Assembly (NCBI GenBank): GCA_002050355.1
Contig: MWYY01000013.1
Coordinates: 1-40,495 of the forward strand
DNA from: Acidobacteria bacterium 28-9
GTDB lineage: Bacteria; Acidobacteriota; Blastocatellia; Pyrinomonadales; Pyrinomonadaceae
Direction: 5' to 3'
DNA: 40,495 bases
A model generated the notes under the pieces. The model was not told the origin of the DNA and made no database searches. It saw only the letters and a list, made by a program, of their open reading frames with translations. Every line of letters starts with the position of its first letter. The stretch's first letter is position 1. A program made the position numbers and the translations under genes. Below, one piece after another: positions 24,054-33,225 of this stretch.

Positions 24054-27000
24054 TTAATGCAAAAGATTATCGAATCGTTTATCTGCACGCAAATTGTCGA
24101 GATGCGGGTCAACGCGAACGAACGAAAAACCGACGGCGTGGGTTTCTTTTGCCTTTTTCAGCCATTCCAAACTCTTTGCGCGTTCGTCTAAAATCGAATA
24201 GATAACGGCGATTTCATAAGGCGTGATATGTTGGGTTTGATTTGTCTGGACGAGTTCTTCGACAATCTGTCGGGCTTCTTCCGTTTTGCCGACGACGGCA
24301 AGGACATGCGCGCGTTTTGCCAGACTTGTCGGCGTGTCGCCGGCAAACGCGACTTCTTTTTTAAAAATCTCCAAAGCCTCGTTTGCCATTCCTTTCTTCT
24401 CATAATTCCAACGCATTATAACGTGCGCGCCGACCGAAGACGGGTCAATTTCCAGTGAGCGTTTTGCCTGCGCGATTGATTCGTCGTAAAAACGAGCGTG
24501 AAACAAAACGTTGGCGACGGCATTAGCGATGACGGCTGAACGCGGCTCTAACTCTTCGGCACGGCGCATTACAGCGACCGATTCGTTATGGCGACCCGCA
24601 GCCGACAGCAAAAAAGCATACCACTGATGCGCCGTCGCATAATTCGGTTTTAGATTCAGTGCAAGGCGAAATTCATCTTCGGAGCCTTTATAATCTCGCT
24701 GATAATGAAATTTTATAAAACCCAGGGAAGCGTGTGCCTCAGCTAAACCGTCGTCGAGCGCGACGGCTTTTTCAGCGGCTTTCTTGGCATTTTCCCAGGC
24801 GCTGGGCGGCGGCGGCTCCTGATACCAGTTGAGCAGTGATTGACAATCGGCAAGCCCCGTATAAGCAAGCGCAAAATTAGGGTCAACGTTTATTGCCTGC
24901 TCGAAAAGCGAAATTGCTTGCCGCAAGCCTTCAACCGTGCGTTTGCCGAATTGAAAACGTCCGGCGATATAAAGCTGCTGGGCTTCGCCGTTTTCAGTAA
25001 AATGCCTGTCGAGATTTTGTTTTTCGGCGCTGGTGAGTTTCAGGCTCAGCGAGTTGACGATATGTTCGGAAATCGAATCCTGCAAAGCGAGTAAATTGTT
25101 TTCCGGTTCGTCGAAAGTTTCTGTCCAGACGACGCGCCCGTTCGAAACATTTCTCATTTCGAGTTTAGCTCCAACACGATTGTTTTTACGCTCGATATTT
25201 CCGCTTACCACGAAATCAACCGCAAGTTCGCGTCCGATTTCCAAAGGCGATTTTTCAGCTTTTAAATAACGCCTGACGGAGCTTGCCGAACTCACGTTTA
25301 TTTTGTTAATTTGACCGAGTTTGCTGGTTAAAAGATCGGCGGTGCCGACTCCTAGGTATTGTTCGTTATCGTTTTTTGTGCCGACGGTAACAAACGGAAG
25401 AACGGCAATAGAAGTCGGTTTCGTTGCTTCCGACGGAACGATTGTCTGTGTTTCCGCTTGTTTTATTCCAAAGTTTTGCCAAACGTTTCCCCAACCGAAG
25501 CGTGTGCCGATAAAGAAGGTAAAAACAAAAACACCGAGCGTTCCGGCAGCAATTGCTATGGGATAACAGTAACGCGATTTTGGAAATGATTCGTTCGCCC
25601 CGTAATTCGACTTTTCCGGATCGGCAGGCAGACTGGAGATGCTTTTCGGAGTTTTTAGAGAAACGGTTTCGGCGCGATAAAAAAGCGGATTGCCAGTGCG
25701 TTTGAGCAGACTCATAAAACGCAGTTCTGATTGCAGAAAATCGAAAACCGGCTCGACACCCATCCAAACTATCCACGCTTCTTGTCCGGCAAAAGATTCT
25801 TCGAGTTTAAGAAGAGTTTTTTCTTTTTCGCCAAGAAAAGCGTGAATTATTGCAATATGATACGAGGAAATAAAACGCTTTTCCGAAAGTTTTTCCAGCT
25901 CGGTTAAAATCTTTTCGGCTTCCTCGCGCCGTCCCGCCGCCGCTAAAGTCTGACCGTAACAGGTCAGCATAAAAGTACTTTCACCGCTTAGCTCGACGCC
26001 GCGTCCTATTGCCGCGAGCGCTTCTTCAAACCGTTTTTGATTACGCAAACTCCAGCTCAAACCGTAAAAACCGAGTGGATACTGCGAATTTATCTTGACT
26101 AATTCCTGATATTCTTCGATGCTCTCATCAAAGCGACGAGCAAAATACAAACCCCAGCCGAGATTGTGCTGGTTAAACGGCGAAAGCAGGTCGAGCTTTA
26201 TGCTGCGTCGAGCGTGTTTGATTCCTTCATCGAAGCGCCCTTCCATAAAAAGCTGGATAGAAAACCAGACGTGCGCCGTCGAGTTGTTCGGATTGAGTTC
26301 GAGTGCGCGGTGACAGGAATTTTCGCCTTGTTCCCAATCGAGATTTCCGCCGACTGCCGCAAAACCAAGCGCGGCGTGGGCTTCGGAAAGCGCTTCATCA
26401 ATTTCAATGGCTCTGGTCGCCGCATCAATTGCAGCTTGGAAACATTCCTGTGCAGGCAGAATACTGAAGACAGCTAGCCAATTGTAATAATCAGCTATTC
26501 CCGCGTAAGCCAGAGCGTAATTGGCATCGTGAGCAATCGCTTCGTTGTAGGCGACAATCGCTTTTGCAAAACCTTCTTCTGTAAAAGTGTTCCAGTAATA
26601 GCGACCGTGCAAATATGCTTCAAACGCCTGAGGATCATTCGTTCCGCGTTTTGCCAGATTTTCGCGCTCGCTAATACTCAGACGCGGAATTAAGGATTCG
26701 GCAACTTTCGTCGATAGAATGTCCTCGAGACTTAAAACATCGGTGAATTTTTCATCAAATCGTTCTGCCCAAACCGTTGATTGCTCGGCAAGATTTAAAA
26801 GCTGAACCGAGATGCGAACGCGCCCGCCCGCTTTTTGAATATGTCCGTCGAGAATGTATTCTACATTGAGTTCTCGCCCAATTGCGAACGGATCGTATTG
26901 TACTTCTCCGAAACGCAAAACGGAGCTTGTCGGGCGTACGACGAAACGCTGGATTTTTGAAAGCCGTGTAATCAAAGCGTCGGCTAAACCGACGCCGAGA

Positions 27001-27143
27001 AATTTATCGCCCGTGTCTTCTTCCTTGACGACGTGCAGTAATTTCAGAGGCAAAACAGCAATTGACTTAAAGCCAGTCGAAGGACTATCTGAGAAATGTT
27101 TTTCTTGAGAAACATCAGTCGGCGCACAAGGCTCTGCAAGCAC
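24054..27143 (-). CDS. Duplicated TolB-like/TPR membrane protein without DNA-binding domain
   Basis: 1029 aa from a GTG at 27143. Two copies of the same module occur. The first has a TolB-like domain (FKSIAVLPLKLLHVV through SLEDILSTKVAESL) and TPRs to about residue 495. Then come a transmembrane helix at about 530-550 (PIAIAAGTLGVFVFTFFIG) and a second TolB-like domain (TSIAVLPFVTVGTKNDNEQY) with more TPRs to the end. Each half resembles residues 245-706 of the regulator at 10384, but the winged helix is absent. Perhaps it arose from fusion of two such genes with loss of the reader domain. The frame is open upstream to about 27246 without an ATG; the promoter position favours the GTG. Confidence 0.88.
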   Translation of the reverse strand: MLAEPCAPTDVSQEKHFSDSPSTGFKSIAVLPLKLLHVVKEEDTGDKFLGVGLADALITRLSKIQRFVVRPTSSVLRFGEVQYDPFAIGRELNVEYILDGHIQKAGGRVRISVQLLNLAEQSTVWAERFDEKFTDVLSLEDILSTKVAESLIPRLSISERENLAKRGTNDPQAFEAYLHGRYYWNTFTEEGFAKAIVAYNEAIAHDANYALAYAGIADYYNWLAVFSILPAQECFQAAIDAATRAIEIDEALSEAHAALGFAAVGGNLDWEQGENSCHRALELNPNNSTAHVWFSIQLFMEGRFDEGIKHARRSIKLDLLSPFNQHNLGWGLYFARRFDESIEEYQELVKINSQYPLGFYGLSWSLRNQKRFEEALAAIGRGVELSGESTFMLTCYGQTLAAAGRREEAEKILTELEKLSEKRFISSYHIAIIHAFLGEKEKTLLKLEESFAGQEAWIVWMGVEPVFDFLQSELRFMSLLKRTGNPLFYRAETVSLKTPKSISSLPADPEKSNYGANESFPKSRYCYPIAIAAGTLGVFVFTFFIGTRFGWGNVWQNFGIKQAETQTIVPSEATKPTSIAVLPFVTVGTKNDNEQYLGVGTADLLTSKLGQINKINVSSASSVRRYLKAEKSPLEIGRELAVDFVVSGNIERKNNRVGAKLEMRNVSNGRVVWTETFDEPENNLLALQDSISEHIVNSLSLKLTSAEKQNLDRHFTENGEAQQLYIAGRFQFGKRTVEGLRQAISLFEQAINVDPNFALAYTGLADCQSLLNWYQEPPPPSAWENAKKAAEKAVALDDGLAEAHASLGFIKFHYQRDYKGSEDEFRLALNLKPNYATAHQWYAFLLSAAGRHNESVAVMRRAEELEPRSAVIANAVANVLFHARFYDESIAQAKRSLEIDPSSVGAHVIMRWNYEKKGMANEALEIFKKEVAFAGDTPTSLAKRAHVLAVVGKTEEARQIVEELVQTNQTQHITPYEIAVIYSILDERAKSLEWLKKAKETHAVGFSFVRVDPHLDNLRADKRFDNLLH

Positions 27144-27170
27144 GGTTTTACCGTCTACAGAAGTATAAAA

Positions 27171-27199
27171 ATTATAAGAATCTTTAGTTCTTTTTGCAA
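27171..27199 (-). promoter_or_regulatory. Sigma-70-type promoter of the duplicated TPR gene
   Basis: On the minus strand TTGCAA (27194-27199), exactly 17 bases, then a perfect TATAAT (27171-27176). Transcription would begin near 27164, some 20 bases before the GTG start, which supports that start. Confidence 0.7.
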
Positions 27200-27285
27200 A
27201 ATCTATAATAAAAGGTGGAGATTTCTGTAAATCTTCCGCCCTTTAAAACTTCAAAATTCAATTGTTAAATCACAAATTTGACACG

Positions 27286-28332
27286 TTACTCTTCAAACAT
27301 CCGTCGTAAACTCTTCGTGTAGGGTGCGCGCGCGACTCCCTTTTCCGTGATGATTGCCGTAACCAAATCGTTCGGTGTAACGTCAAAGGCATAATTGCTT
27401 ACGGCGATTCCTTCGGGCGCAATCTGAATTTCCTGTACGTGCGTGATTTCTCGAATATTCCTTTCCTCAATCGGGATTTGCTCACCTGTTGGACAATTCA
27501 AATCAACGGTCGAGAGCGGCGCTGCGACATAAAACGGAATGTTATGTCGTTTTGCCATTACCGCCACCATATAAGTTCCTATTTTATTGGCGACATCGCC
27601 GTTTGCCGCAATTCTGTCAGAGCCGACGACGACGGCGTGAATTTTTCCTTGATTCATTATGTGTCCGCTCATACTATCTGTGATAAGCGTAACCGGAATG
27701 TCGTCTTGCAGTAATTCCCAAGCGGTCAGACGCGCGCCCTGCAAATACGGACGGGTTTCGTCGGCAATTACGGAAACTTTTTTTCCTTGATTGATTGCGC
27801 CGCGCACGACGCCGAGAGCAGTTCCCCAAACGCCGCCGGTGGCGAGCGCTCCGGCATTGCAATGTGTCAAAACAGTTGAATCGTCTTTTAAAAGCTCGCC
27901 GCCGAACTGCGCGATGAGCCGCTGCGATTCGATGTCTTCTTCATGAATGTCCTTTGCATCCTGAATCAAAATTTGCTTGATTTCCGAAACTGATTTCCCT
28001 TCCGCTTTGGCTTGTTGAAACGTGCGTTTCATACGGTCGATAGCCCAAAAAAGATTGACCGCCGTTGGGCGCGTCTTTCCCATCACCTCGCAAACGTAAT
28101 CAAGTTCATCTTCCAAATCCGCGGCGGAAGTTCCGACAAATTGTTTCGCGCCCAAAGCGATTCCGTAAGCGGCTGAAACACCAATGGCAGGCGCTCCGCG
28201 CACGACCATATCACGTATCGCGTCGGCAACTTCCGTGTAACTTTTCAGCATCAGCCATTTTTCTTCCATCGGCAAAAGCCGCTGGTCGAGCATTTTCACC
28301 GCTTCGTCCGTCCATTCGACAGGTATTATCAT
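27286..28332 (-). CDS. mtnA: Methylthioribose-1-phosphate isomerase
   Basis: 348 aa, the usual length. It converts 5-methylthioribose-1-phosphate to methylthioribulose-1-phosphate in methionine salvage (cytosol). Family signatures in order: [18 protein letters not shown] (about 43-60), [35 protein letters not shown] with the catalytic Cys, [38 protein letters not shown] with the catalytic Asp, and [18 protein letters not shown]. It resembles the eIF2B-alpha fold. No other salvage genes are adjacent. The TPR gene lies downstream but has its own promoter. Confidence 0.96.
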   Translation of the reverse strand: MIIPVEWTDEAVKMLDQRLLPMEEKWLMLKSYTEVADAIRDMVVRGAPAIGVSAAYGIALGAKQFVGTSAADLEDELDYVCEVMGKTRPTAVNLFWAIDRMKRTFQQAKAEGKSVSEIKQILIQDAKDIHEEDIESQRLIAQFGGELLKDDSTVLTHCNAGALATGGVWGTALGVVRGAINQGKKVSVIADETRPYLQGARLTAWELLQDDIPVTLITDSMSGHIMNQGKIHAVVVGSDRIAANGDVANKIGTYMVAVMAKRHNIPFYVAAPLSTVDLNCPTGEQIPIEERNIREITHVQEIQIAPEGIAVSNYAFDVTPNDLVTAIITEKGVARAPYTKSLRRMFEE

Positions 28333-28413
28333 TATTAATTAAAATTTCCTTTTGCTAGATATTTTTTGCAATGATAAAAAATAAATTGTAAAGAAGCAAA
28401 GACGTTGAAAATT

Positions 28414-28743
28414 ATGATAAATCAAAAATCCAGTGAATTTTGTTTAATTGTCGAAGGAAATTATGCGAGCTTAGAAGAAGCAAAACACGCTTTGTGCGAT
28501 CCCTTTATCGAAGATTTCGTCGAAGAAAACGGCAAGTTTCGCATTCACAACTTTGATGACATTCGCGTTGTAAGCGGCATTTCCCTAAGCGATATGGAAA
28601 TCGGACTAATTGACGACGGCGTTTTTGAAATCTCCTGCCGCACATCCGGACAAATTCTCAACCGAAACCGTGCCGAAAAACTCGCTGAAACTCTCACAAG
28701 ACAGGCAATGTTTGATGAAATCAGTATCGAACCGTTAGAATAA
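28414..28743 (+). CDS. Small conserved-looking protein of unknown function
   Basis: 109 aa from the ATG at 28414 (a TTG at 28405 is the alternative). The sequence EFCLIVEGNYASLEEAKHAL, FRIHNFDDIRVVSGISLSDM and VFEISCRTSGQILNRNRAEK suggests a compact alpha/beta protein. No known motif is recognised and no signal peptide is present. It is divergent from mtnA and 27 bases upstream of the macro-domain gene, with a period-7 repeat in that gap, so the two may form one transcript. Confidence 0.6.
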   Translation: MINQKSSEFCLIVEGNYASLEEAKHALCDPFIEDFVEENGKFRIHNFDDIRVVSGISLSDMEIGLIDDGVFEISCRTSGQILNRNRAEKLAETLTRQAMFDEISIEPLE

Positions 28744-28771
28744 TGGTGAATGGTAAATGATGAGTGATGAA
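28744..28771 (+). repeat. Degenerate heptanucleotide repeat before the macro-domain gene
   Basis: TGGTGAA, TGGTAAA, TGATGAG, TGATGAA in the 27-base gap. It supplies the A of the macro gene's start codon. Confidence 0.7.
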
Positions 28772-29309
28772 TGAAAGAATTTTTGAGCAATCGTGTTTTT
28801 GTAGAAATCGGTGACATAACGGGCGCAACGGTTGAAGTGATTGTCAATGCGGCAAATTCGTCATTACTCGGCGGCGGCGGCGTTGACGGCGCAATTCACA
28901 AGGTGGGCGGGAAACAAATTATAGAAGAATGCAGAGAAATTCGGCGTACGGAATTTCCCGACGGTTTGCCTGCGGGCGAAGCCGTCATTACTTCCGGTGG
29001 TAATTTGCATGCTAAATTTGTGATTCACACCGTCGGACCAATTTACGGCAGAAATAAGGAAACAGACGCTGAATTGCTGGGAAATTGTTATAAAAATTCG
29101 CTTGTGCCGGCGGTTGAAAATAATCTGAAAACGGTTGCTTTCCCTTCAATTTCAACCGGCGCATACGGTTATCCAAAAATTGAAGCGGCAGAAGTCGCTT
29201 CGCTTGCAATAAAAGAGTTTTTACAAGAAAACGAAACTTTAGAAAAAGTCGTTCTTGTTTTTTTTCCAATGCGGATGCTCAGAATTTTCTTAAACATCAA
29301 TTGTTTTAG
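28771..29309 (+). pseudogene. Macro-domain ADP-ribose hydrolase, frameshifted near the end
   Basis: The ADP-ribose-binding macro fold is clear: FVEIGDITGATVEVIVNAAN, SSLLGGGGVDGAIHKVGG (the binding loop), LPAGEAVITSGGNLHAKFVI, HTVGPIYG and FPSISTGAYGYPKIEAAEVA (the second loop). Such enzymes remove ADP-ribose from proteins or deacetylate O-acetyl-ADP-ribose. After LEKVVLVFF, at a T8 run (29258-29265), the reading frame is off by one. Adding one T restores SNADAQNFLKHQLF and a TAG at 29307, the normal C-terminus. As given, the protein instead continues to 29367 with unrelated residues. Both active-site loops precede the lesion, so partial function is possible. Confidence 0.85.
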
Positions 29310-29430
29310 TTTTTCGTTTCCGCCGCAGAAAATTTCACTCTCTATTCCTTTAATATGTAAAAGTTGAAGTGCTAAAGTTGCGTAAAACTTTTTCTCTCGT
29401 CTATTCTACAAAATAACATTTACAAATTTT

Positions 29431-31638
29431 ATGAAAGAAGTTTCAAACGAAAGCTTTATCGATATGCAATCAGCCGCCGCAATATTACAGACAGAACAAA
29501 ATTTTAGAGACGATTTTAACTCAAAACGCAATTTACCCGAAAATTTAGAATCCTTAGACCGAATCGGTTGGAATTATTTCTGGTCTTGGAGCGCCGACGC
29601 CGCGCAGCTTTTCCGCGAGATTGATTCAAGGCTTTGGGAACAATGCGAACAAAACCCGCGCGTTTTTCTCAAAAATGTCAGTGGTCTTCGCCTATGGCAA
29701 ATGGCAAATGACCATGAATATGTCGAAAAGCTGCACTGTTTTAACAGTAAATTTGAAAATTACCTCTCACAGCCGCCTAATGTTATCGGACGTATTTCCT
29801 CAAAACAACCCATAGCCTATTTTTGCGCCGAATACGGCGTTCATAATTCGCTCCCGATTTATTCGGGCGGACTTGGAATCCTGGCAGGCGACCATTTGAA
29901 ATCTGCTTCTGATATGAATATTCCACTTGTTGCAATCGGGCTGATATATCGCTTTGGATATTTCAGACAAAAAATTGCACACGACGGTTGGCAGGAGGAA
30001 AAATATCTGGATTCGTTTGCAGGCGAACTTGCCCTCAAACCGGTTTTAGATGAAAACGGAGAGAGAATTTTCGTGATGGTTCATATGCGCGGGCGTGAGG
30101 TTTTCGCACAGGCGTGGCTGGCTAAAATCGGTAGAATCTCGCTTTACCTGCTCGACACCAACCTTGAGAAAAATGAAGAAGTTGATCGGCTGATAACCGG
30201 ACACCTTTACGGCGGAACGGCAGAAACGCGCGTCGTTCAGGAAAAAGTTCTGGGCATCGGCGGCGTAAGGCTTTTAAGGCGGCTAAAAATTGAACCGTCG
30301 GTTTATCATTTAAACGAAGGTCATTCGGCTTTTCTGACTTTGGAATTAGCGCGCGAATTTTTAGAACAAAATGAAGCCGAAAATTTTTCGGATGCGGTTA
30401 AAGTTGTCCGGCAAAAATGTGTCTTCACCACGCACACTCCGGTTGCGGCTGGAAACGATACGTTCGCGCCCGAACTTATCGAAGCGTGTTTTGACGAAAA
30501 TTTTGTTAATGCTCTGAAAATTTCAAAAGAAGAACTTTTGGGGTTGGGGCGTACAAACCCGGAAAACAAAACTGAATGGTTCGGAATGACTCCGCTCGCC
30601 ATTCGCCTGACCCGTTCGGCAAACGGCGTGAGCGAAAAACACGGCGAAGTTTCGCGTCAGCTTTGGCTGAAAATGTTCCCCGAAAAGACAAGCTCTACAG
30701 AAGTCCCGATTTCATTTGTAACGAACGGCGTCCACGCGCCGACGTGGATTGCGCCCGGTTTTCAAAAACTTTACGAAAAAAACATCGGTGCCGATTGGAC
30801 AGAAATCCTAAAGGACGAAACAAAATGGCGTGATTCAATCGAGAAAATTTCCGATGCCGAAATCTGGAAAACCCACAAACTTCTAAAGCATTTGCTGATT
30901 TCATTTATCAGACAAAGAGTTTATTCGGCGCAAACCGGCTTGCACGACACAATCAACGAGAACGAAGATACGCGCACGCTTTTTGACGCAGATGTTTTGA
31001 CCATCGGTTTTGCGCGTCGGATCGCGGCTTATAAACGCTGGAATTTGCTGATGACTGATTTGGAGAGGCTTTTGAAATTGGTTGACGACGCCGAACGACC
31101 GGTGCAATTCGTTTTTGCGGGCAAAGCTCATCCGCAAGACCGCACGGCAAAAGAACTTTTGCAAAATCTGATGACTTTAGGCAACACATCAAACTGGCAA
31201 AAACGTGCCGTTTTTATTGAAGACTACGACCAGGAAGTGGCGCGTTATCTGGTTCAGGGCGTTGATGTTTGGCTCAACGTTCCGCGTCGTCCGTTGGAAG
31301 CGTCCGGCACGAGCGGACAAAAGGTGGCGATGAACGGCGGGCTGAATCTTTCGATTTTAGACGGTTGGTGGATTGAAGGCTACAACGGCGAAAACGGTTT
31401 TTCAATCGGAACACCAGACGACGAAGAGAGTGCGGACGAAAAAACCGTTGATGCGGAAGATGCCGAATCGCTGTATCAAATTTTAGAAGAAGTTGTCGTG
31501 CGGGATTATTACGAAAAAAACGCAGACGGCTTACCGTGGAAATGGATTCGGCGAATGAAAAGTGCGCTCGTGACGCTGACGCCGCAGTTTTCCAGCGACA
31601 GAATGCTGAAAGATTACCTAGAAAAAATTTATATTTAA
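29431..31638 (+). CDS. glgP: Alpha-glucan (glycogen) phosphorylase, short TIGR02094-type
   Basis: 735 aa. It releases glucose-1-phosphate from glycogen or maltodextrin using PLP. The N-terminus has LDRIGWNYFWSWSADAAQLF, typical of the alpha-glucan phosphorylase subfamily that carries a DUF3417-like domain. Then IAYFCAEYGVHNSLPIYSGG, LGILAGDHLKSASDMNIPLV, YHLNEGHSAFLTLE, CVFTTHTPVAAGNDTF, FVTNGVHAPTW, and the PLP-lysine segment EASGTSGQKVAMNGGLNLS at about 630. The C-terminus looks complete. No glycogen synthase or branching enzyme is in the window. A stem-loop lies just downstream. Confidence 0.95.
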   Translation: MKEVSNESFIDMQSAAAILQTEQNFRDDFNSKRNLPENLESLDRIGWNYFWSWSADAAQLFREIDSRLWEQCEQNPRVFLKNVSGLRLWQMANDHEYVEKLHCFNSKFENYLSQPPNVIGRISSKQPIAYFCAEYGVHNSLPIYSGGLGILAGDHLKSASDMNIPLVAIGLIYRFGYFRQKIAHDGWQEEKYLDSFAGELALKPVLDENGERIFVMVHMRGREVFAQAWLAKIGRISLYLLDTNLEKNEEVDRLITGHLYGGTAETRVVQEKVLGIGGVRLLRRLKIEPSVYHLNEGHSAFLTLELAREFLEQNEAENFSDAVKVVRQKCVFTTHTPVAAGNDTFAPELIEACFDENFVNALKISKEELLGLGRTNPENKTEWFGMTPLAIRLTRSANGVSEKHGEVSRQLWLKMFPEKTSSTEVPISFVTNGVHAPTWIAPGFQKLYEKNIGADWTEILKDETKWRDSIEKISDAEIWKTHKLLKHLLISFIRQRVYSAQTGLHDTINENEDTRTLFDADVLTIGFARRIAAYKRWNLLMTDLERLLKLVDDAERPVQFVFAGKAHPQDRTAKELLQNLMTLGNTSNWQKRAVFIEDYDQEVARYLVQGVDVWLNVPRRPLEASGTSGQKVAMNGGLNLSILDGWWIEGYNGENGFSIGTPDDEESADEKTVDAEDAESLYQILEEVVVRDYYEKNADGLPWKWIRRMKSALVTLTPQFSSDRMLKDYLEKIYI

Positions 31639-31652
31639 AGGCAAACGGTTAT

Positions 31653-31681
31653 GTGGTAAGTGAGAGGCAAAAACTTACCAC
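31653..31681 (+). terminator. Stem-loop after glgP
   Basis: GTGGTAAGT and ACTTACCAC form a perfect 9-bp stem with an 11-base loop, 15 bases after the stop. It is built on a period-7 repeat and lacks a T-tract, so termination may be weak. Confidence 0.45.
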
Positions 31682-31719
31682 TTAGCAATTAACACTCGCT
31701 TACGGTTATAATCAAAATT

Positions 31720-32046
31720 ATGAAAGCAAAATTTATCGAAGTTAAATCGAACCAAGAATTAGACAAACTGTTTGAGCAATCAAACGAAAAACCGATTTTT
31801 TTATTCAAACACAGCTTAACCTGTCCGATTAGCGCGGGCGTTCATCAGGAAATCTCCGGCGCCGATGCGGATGTTCACATCGTCGTTATGCAGCACGCGC
31901 GGAATGTTTCCGACGCAATTACCCAACGCACCGGAATTCGTCACGAATCGCCGCAGGCAATTGTTTTAAAAAACGGCAAACCGATTTATCACGCATCTCA
32001 CTACGACGTAACGGCGGCGGATGTTACTGCGAAGTTAAAAATGTAA
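31720..32046 (+). CDS. ytxJ: YtxJ-like bacillithiol-system redox protein
   Basis: 108 aa, thioredoxin fold. The active-site strand is IFLFKHSLTCPISAGVHQEI, with a single Cys in the TCPIS position typical of YtxJ (monothiol bacilliredoxin-like). The later cis-Pro region ESPQAIVLKNGKPIYHASHY is also diagnostic. YtxJ occurs in organisms that make bacillithiol, implying this one does too. It is the first of four short rightward genes spaced 37-76 bases apart. Confidence 0.88.
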   Translation: MKAKFIEVKSNQELDKLFEQSNEKPIFLFKHSLTCPISAGVHQEISGADADVHIVVMQHARNVSDAITQRTGIRHESPQAIVLKNGKPIYHASHYDVTAADVTAKLKM

Positions 32047-32083
32047 AGTTCAAATTAAATTTTTCTTTTTTTTTGATTTGTCT

Positions 32084-32374
32084 ATGATTGAACCGACGCA
32101 AATCGTTGAAGAAAACGACCGGGAAATTTCAATAACCTGGTCGGACGCGACCGAGAACCGATATTATGCCGCGCAGCTCAGAAAATCTTGTCCGTGTGCC
32201 GGCTGCATCAACGAATGGACGGGCGAGAAAATTTTGAAGGACGAACAAATTGCCAGTGACTTGAATTTTACGCACATTACAATCGTCGGACGCTACGCGC
32301 TGAATTTTCATTTCTCTGACGGACACGAGACTGGAATTTACAGTTTTGCGTATTTGAGGAAACTCAGCGGCTAG
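32084..32374 (+). CDS. DUF971 (GBBH-like) protein
   Basis: 96 aa from the ATG at 32084. Residues 5-95 match DUF971, the N-terminal domain of gamma-butyrobetaine hydroxylase also found alone: ISITWSDATENRYYAAQLRK, SCPCAGCINEWTGEKIL (a CxC/CxxC cysteine cluster that may bind metal) and LNFHFSDGHETGIYSFAYLR. Stand-alone versions are often found near Fe-S or Mrp-type genes elsewhere. No specific biochemical role is assigned. Confidence 0.88.
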   Translation: MIEPTQIVEENDREISITWSDATENRYYAAQLRKSCPCAGCINEWTGEKILKDEQIASDLNFTHITIVGRYALNFHFSDGHETGIYSFAYLRKLSG

Positions 32375-32403
32375 TTCAAAGTAAAAACAAACTTGAGCAA
32401 TAC

Positions 32404-32431
32404 AACTTTAAACCTTGAACATTAAACTTTT
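32404..32431 (+). repeat. Degenerate heptanucleotide repeat before the zinc-ribbon-like gene
   Basis: AACTTTA, AACCTTG, AACATTA, AACTTTT, ending one base before the ATG. Confidence 0.75.
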
Positions 32432-32704
32432 ATGCAGGAAAAGGATATTTTTGACGAACGACAGGAAGCTAAAAGTACAAATTATTCCTGTCCGTTTTGC
32501 CGCGAGCGAAACGATTACGAAGTGCGCTGGCTTAAACGGACGAAAAAGAAAAATTTGCCGCTCCAGATGAACGAGCAAGACCGCGCGCGTTTTCAAAAAT
32601 CGCGCGATTATATGGTGCGCGTTGACGACCAACTAATGTGCAAAAACGTGCGCTGTCGCCGACGATTTGAAATTCCGTCGTCGCAAACCGTTGTTTTTAT
32701 TTAA
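32432..32704 (+). CDS. Small zinc-ribbon-like protein
   Basis: 90 aa, unrecognised. It has a CPFC motif (SCPFCRERNDYEV) near residue 20 and a second pair in LMCKNVRCRRRFEIPSSQ near residue 75, spaced like a two-knuckle zinc ribbon with a basic middle (WLKRTKKKNLPLQMNEQDRA). This could bind nucleic acid or protein. Four period-7 repeat units (32404-32431) sit directly before the ATG, where a ribosome binding site would be expected and none is clear. Confidence 0.65.
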   Translation: MQEKDIFDERQEAKSTNYSCPFCRERNDYEVRWLKRTKKKNLPLQMNEQDRARFQKSRDYMVRVDDQLMCKNVRCRRRFEIPSSQTVVFI

Positions 32705-32780
32705 GAGGAGAGAATTTTTTTGCTTCTTTCGATGTGTTATTCTTTTTTATCACTAAAGATTTAGGGAAAGGTGAAAATCT

Positions 32781-33164
32781 ATGACCGGAAAAGATTTGGA
32801 ATTTTACGAAAAGGAAACTCCGCCCGACGAAAACATCAAGGAATTTATGGACGAGGAAATTGCTCACGCGCCGCAGGCTCCGGGCGAATTACTCAATCGC
32901 CTGGACGAGCATAACTCGTCAAGCCCGGCGGATTCTGGCGGCGACATTGATGCCAGTTGGGAAGAAGTAAATTCAACCGGCGCCGAAGCCTTTGCCGGAC
33001 ACAATCCGACGCCCGACCAATCTGACGTTGAAGAAAATGCACACGCATATGGCATTGATTTTCAAGACAACGAACCGCTCGATTTGCTTGAGAAAATGGA
33101 AAAACGCGACCGCAATCGCTGGGAACTTGACGAAAGCTCAAAAGAAGAAGGCGATATGATTTGA
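32781..33164 (+). CDS. Acidic protein, DUF6335-like
   Basis: 127 aa, strongly acidic and probably largely disordered in its middle (APGELLNRLDEHNSSSPADS). The C-terminal half, GHNPTPDQSDVEENAHAYGI then DNEPLDLLEKMEKRDRNRWE, follows the pattern I associate with DUF6335 (proline-threonine-proline-aspartate motif, then an ERD..RWELD end). Function unknown. It is preceded by GGGAAAGGTG and followed by a strong bidirectional terminator. Confidence 0.7.
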   Translation: MTGKDLEFYEKETPPDENIKEFMDEEIAHAPQAPGELLNRLDEHNSSSPADSGGDIDASWEEVNSTGAEAFAGHNPTPDQSDVEENAHAYGIDFQDNEPLDLLEKMEKRDRNRWELDESSKEEGDMI

Positions 33165-33225
33165 AAAAAGCGATAGGTTTTAGGTTCGTGTGCAAATAAA
33201 GCAACTAAAACCTATCACCTTTTTT
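33165..33225. terminator. Bidirectional intrinsic terminator
   Basis: A perfect 12-bp stem, GATAGGTTTTAG (33172-33183) with CTAAAACCTATC (33205-33216), is flanked by A6 on the left and T6 on the right. It ends both the rightward acidic-protein gene and the leftward asparaginase gene, whose stop is at 33226. Confidence 0.85.

Noticed and set aside
25366..25776. 136-aa minus-strand ORF inside the TPR gene
   Set aside because: It is out of frame with the TolB/TPR protein and has no recognisable motif.
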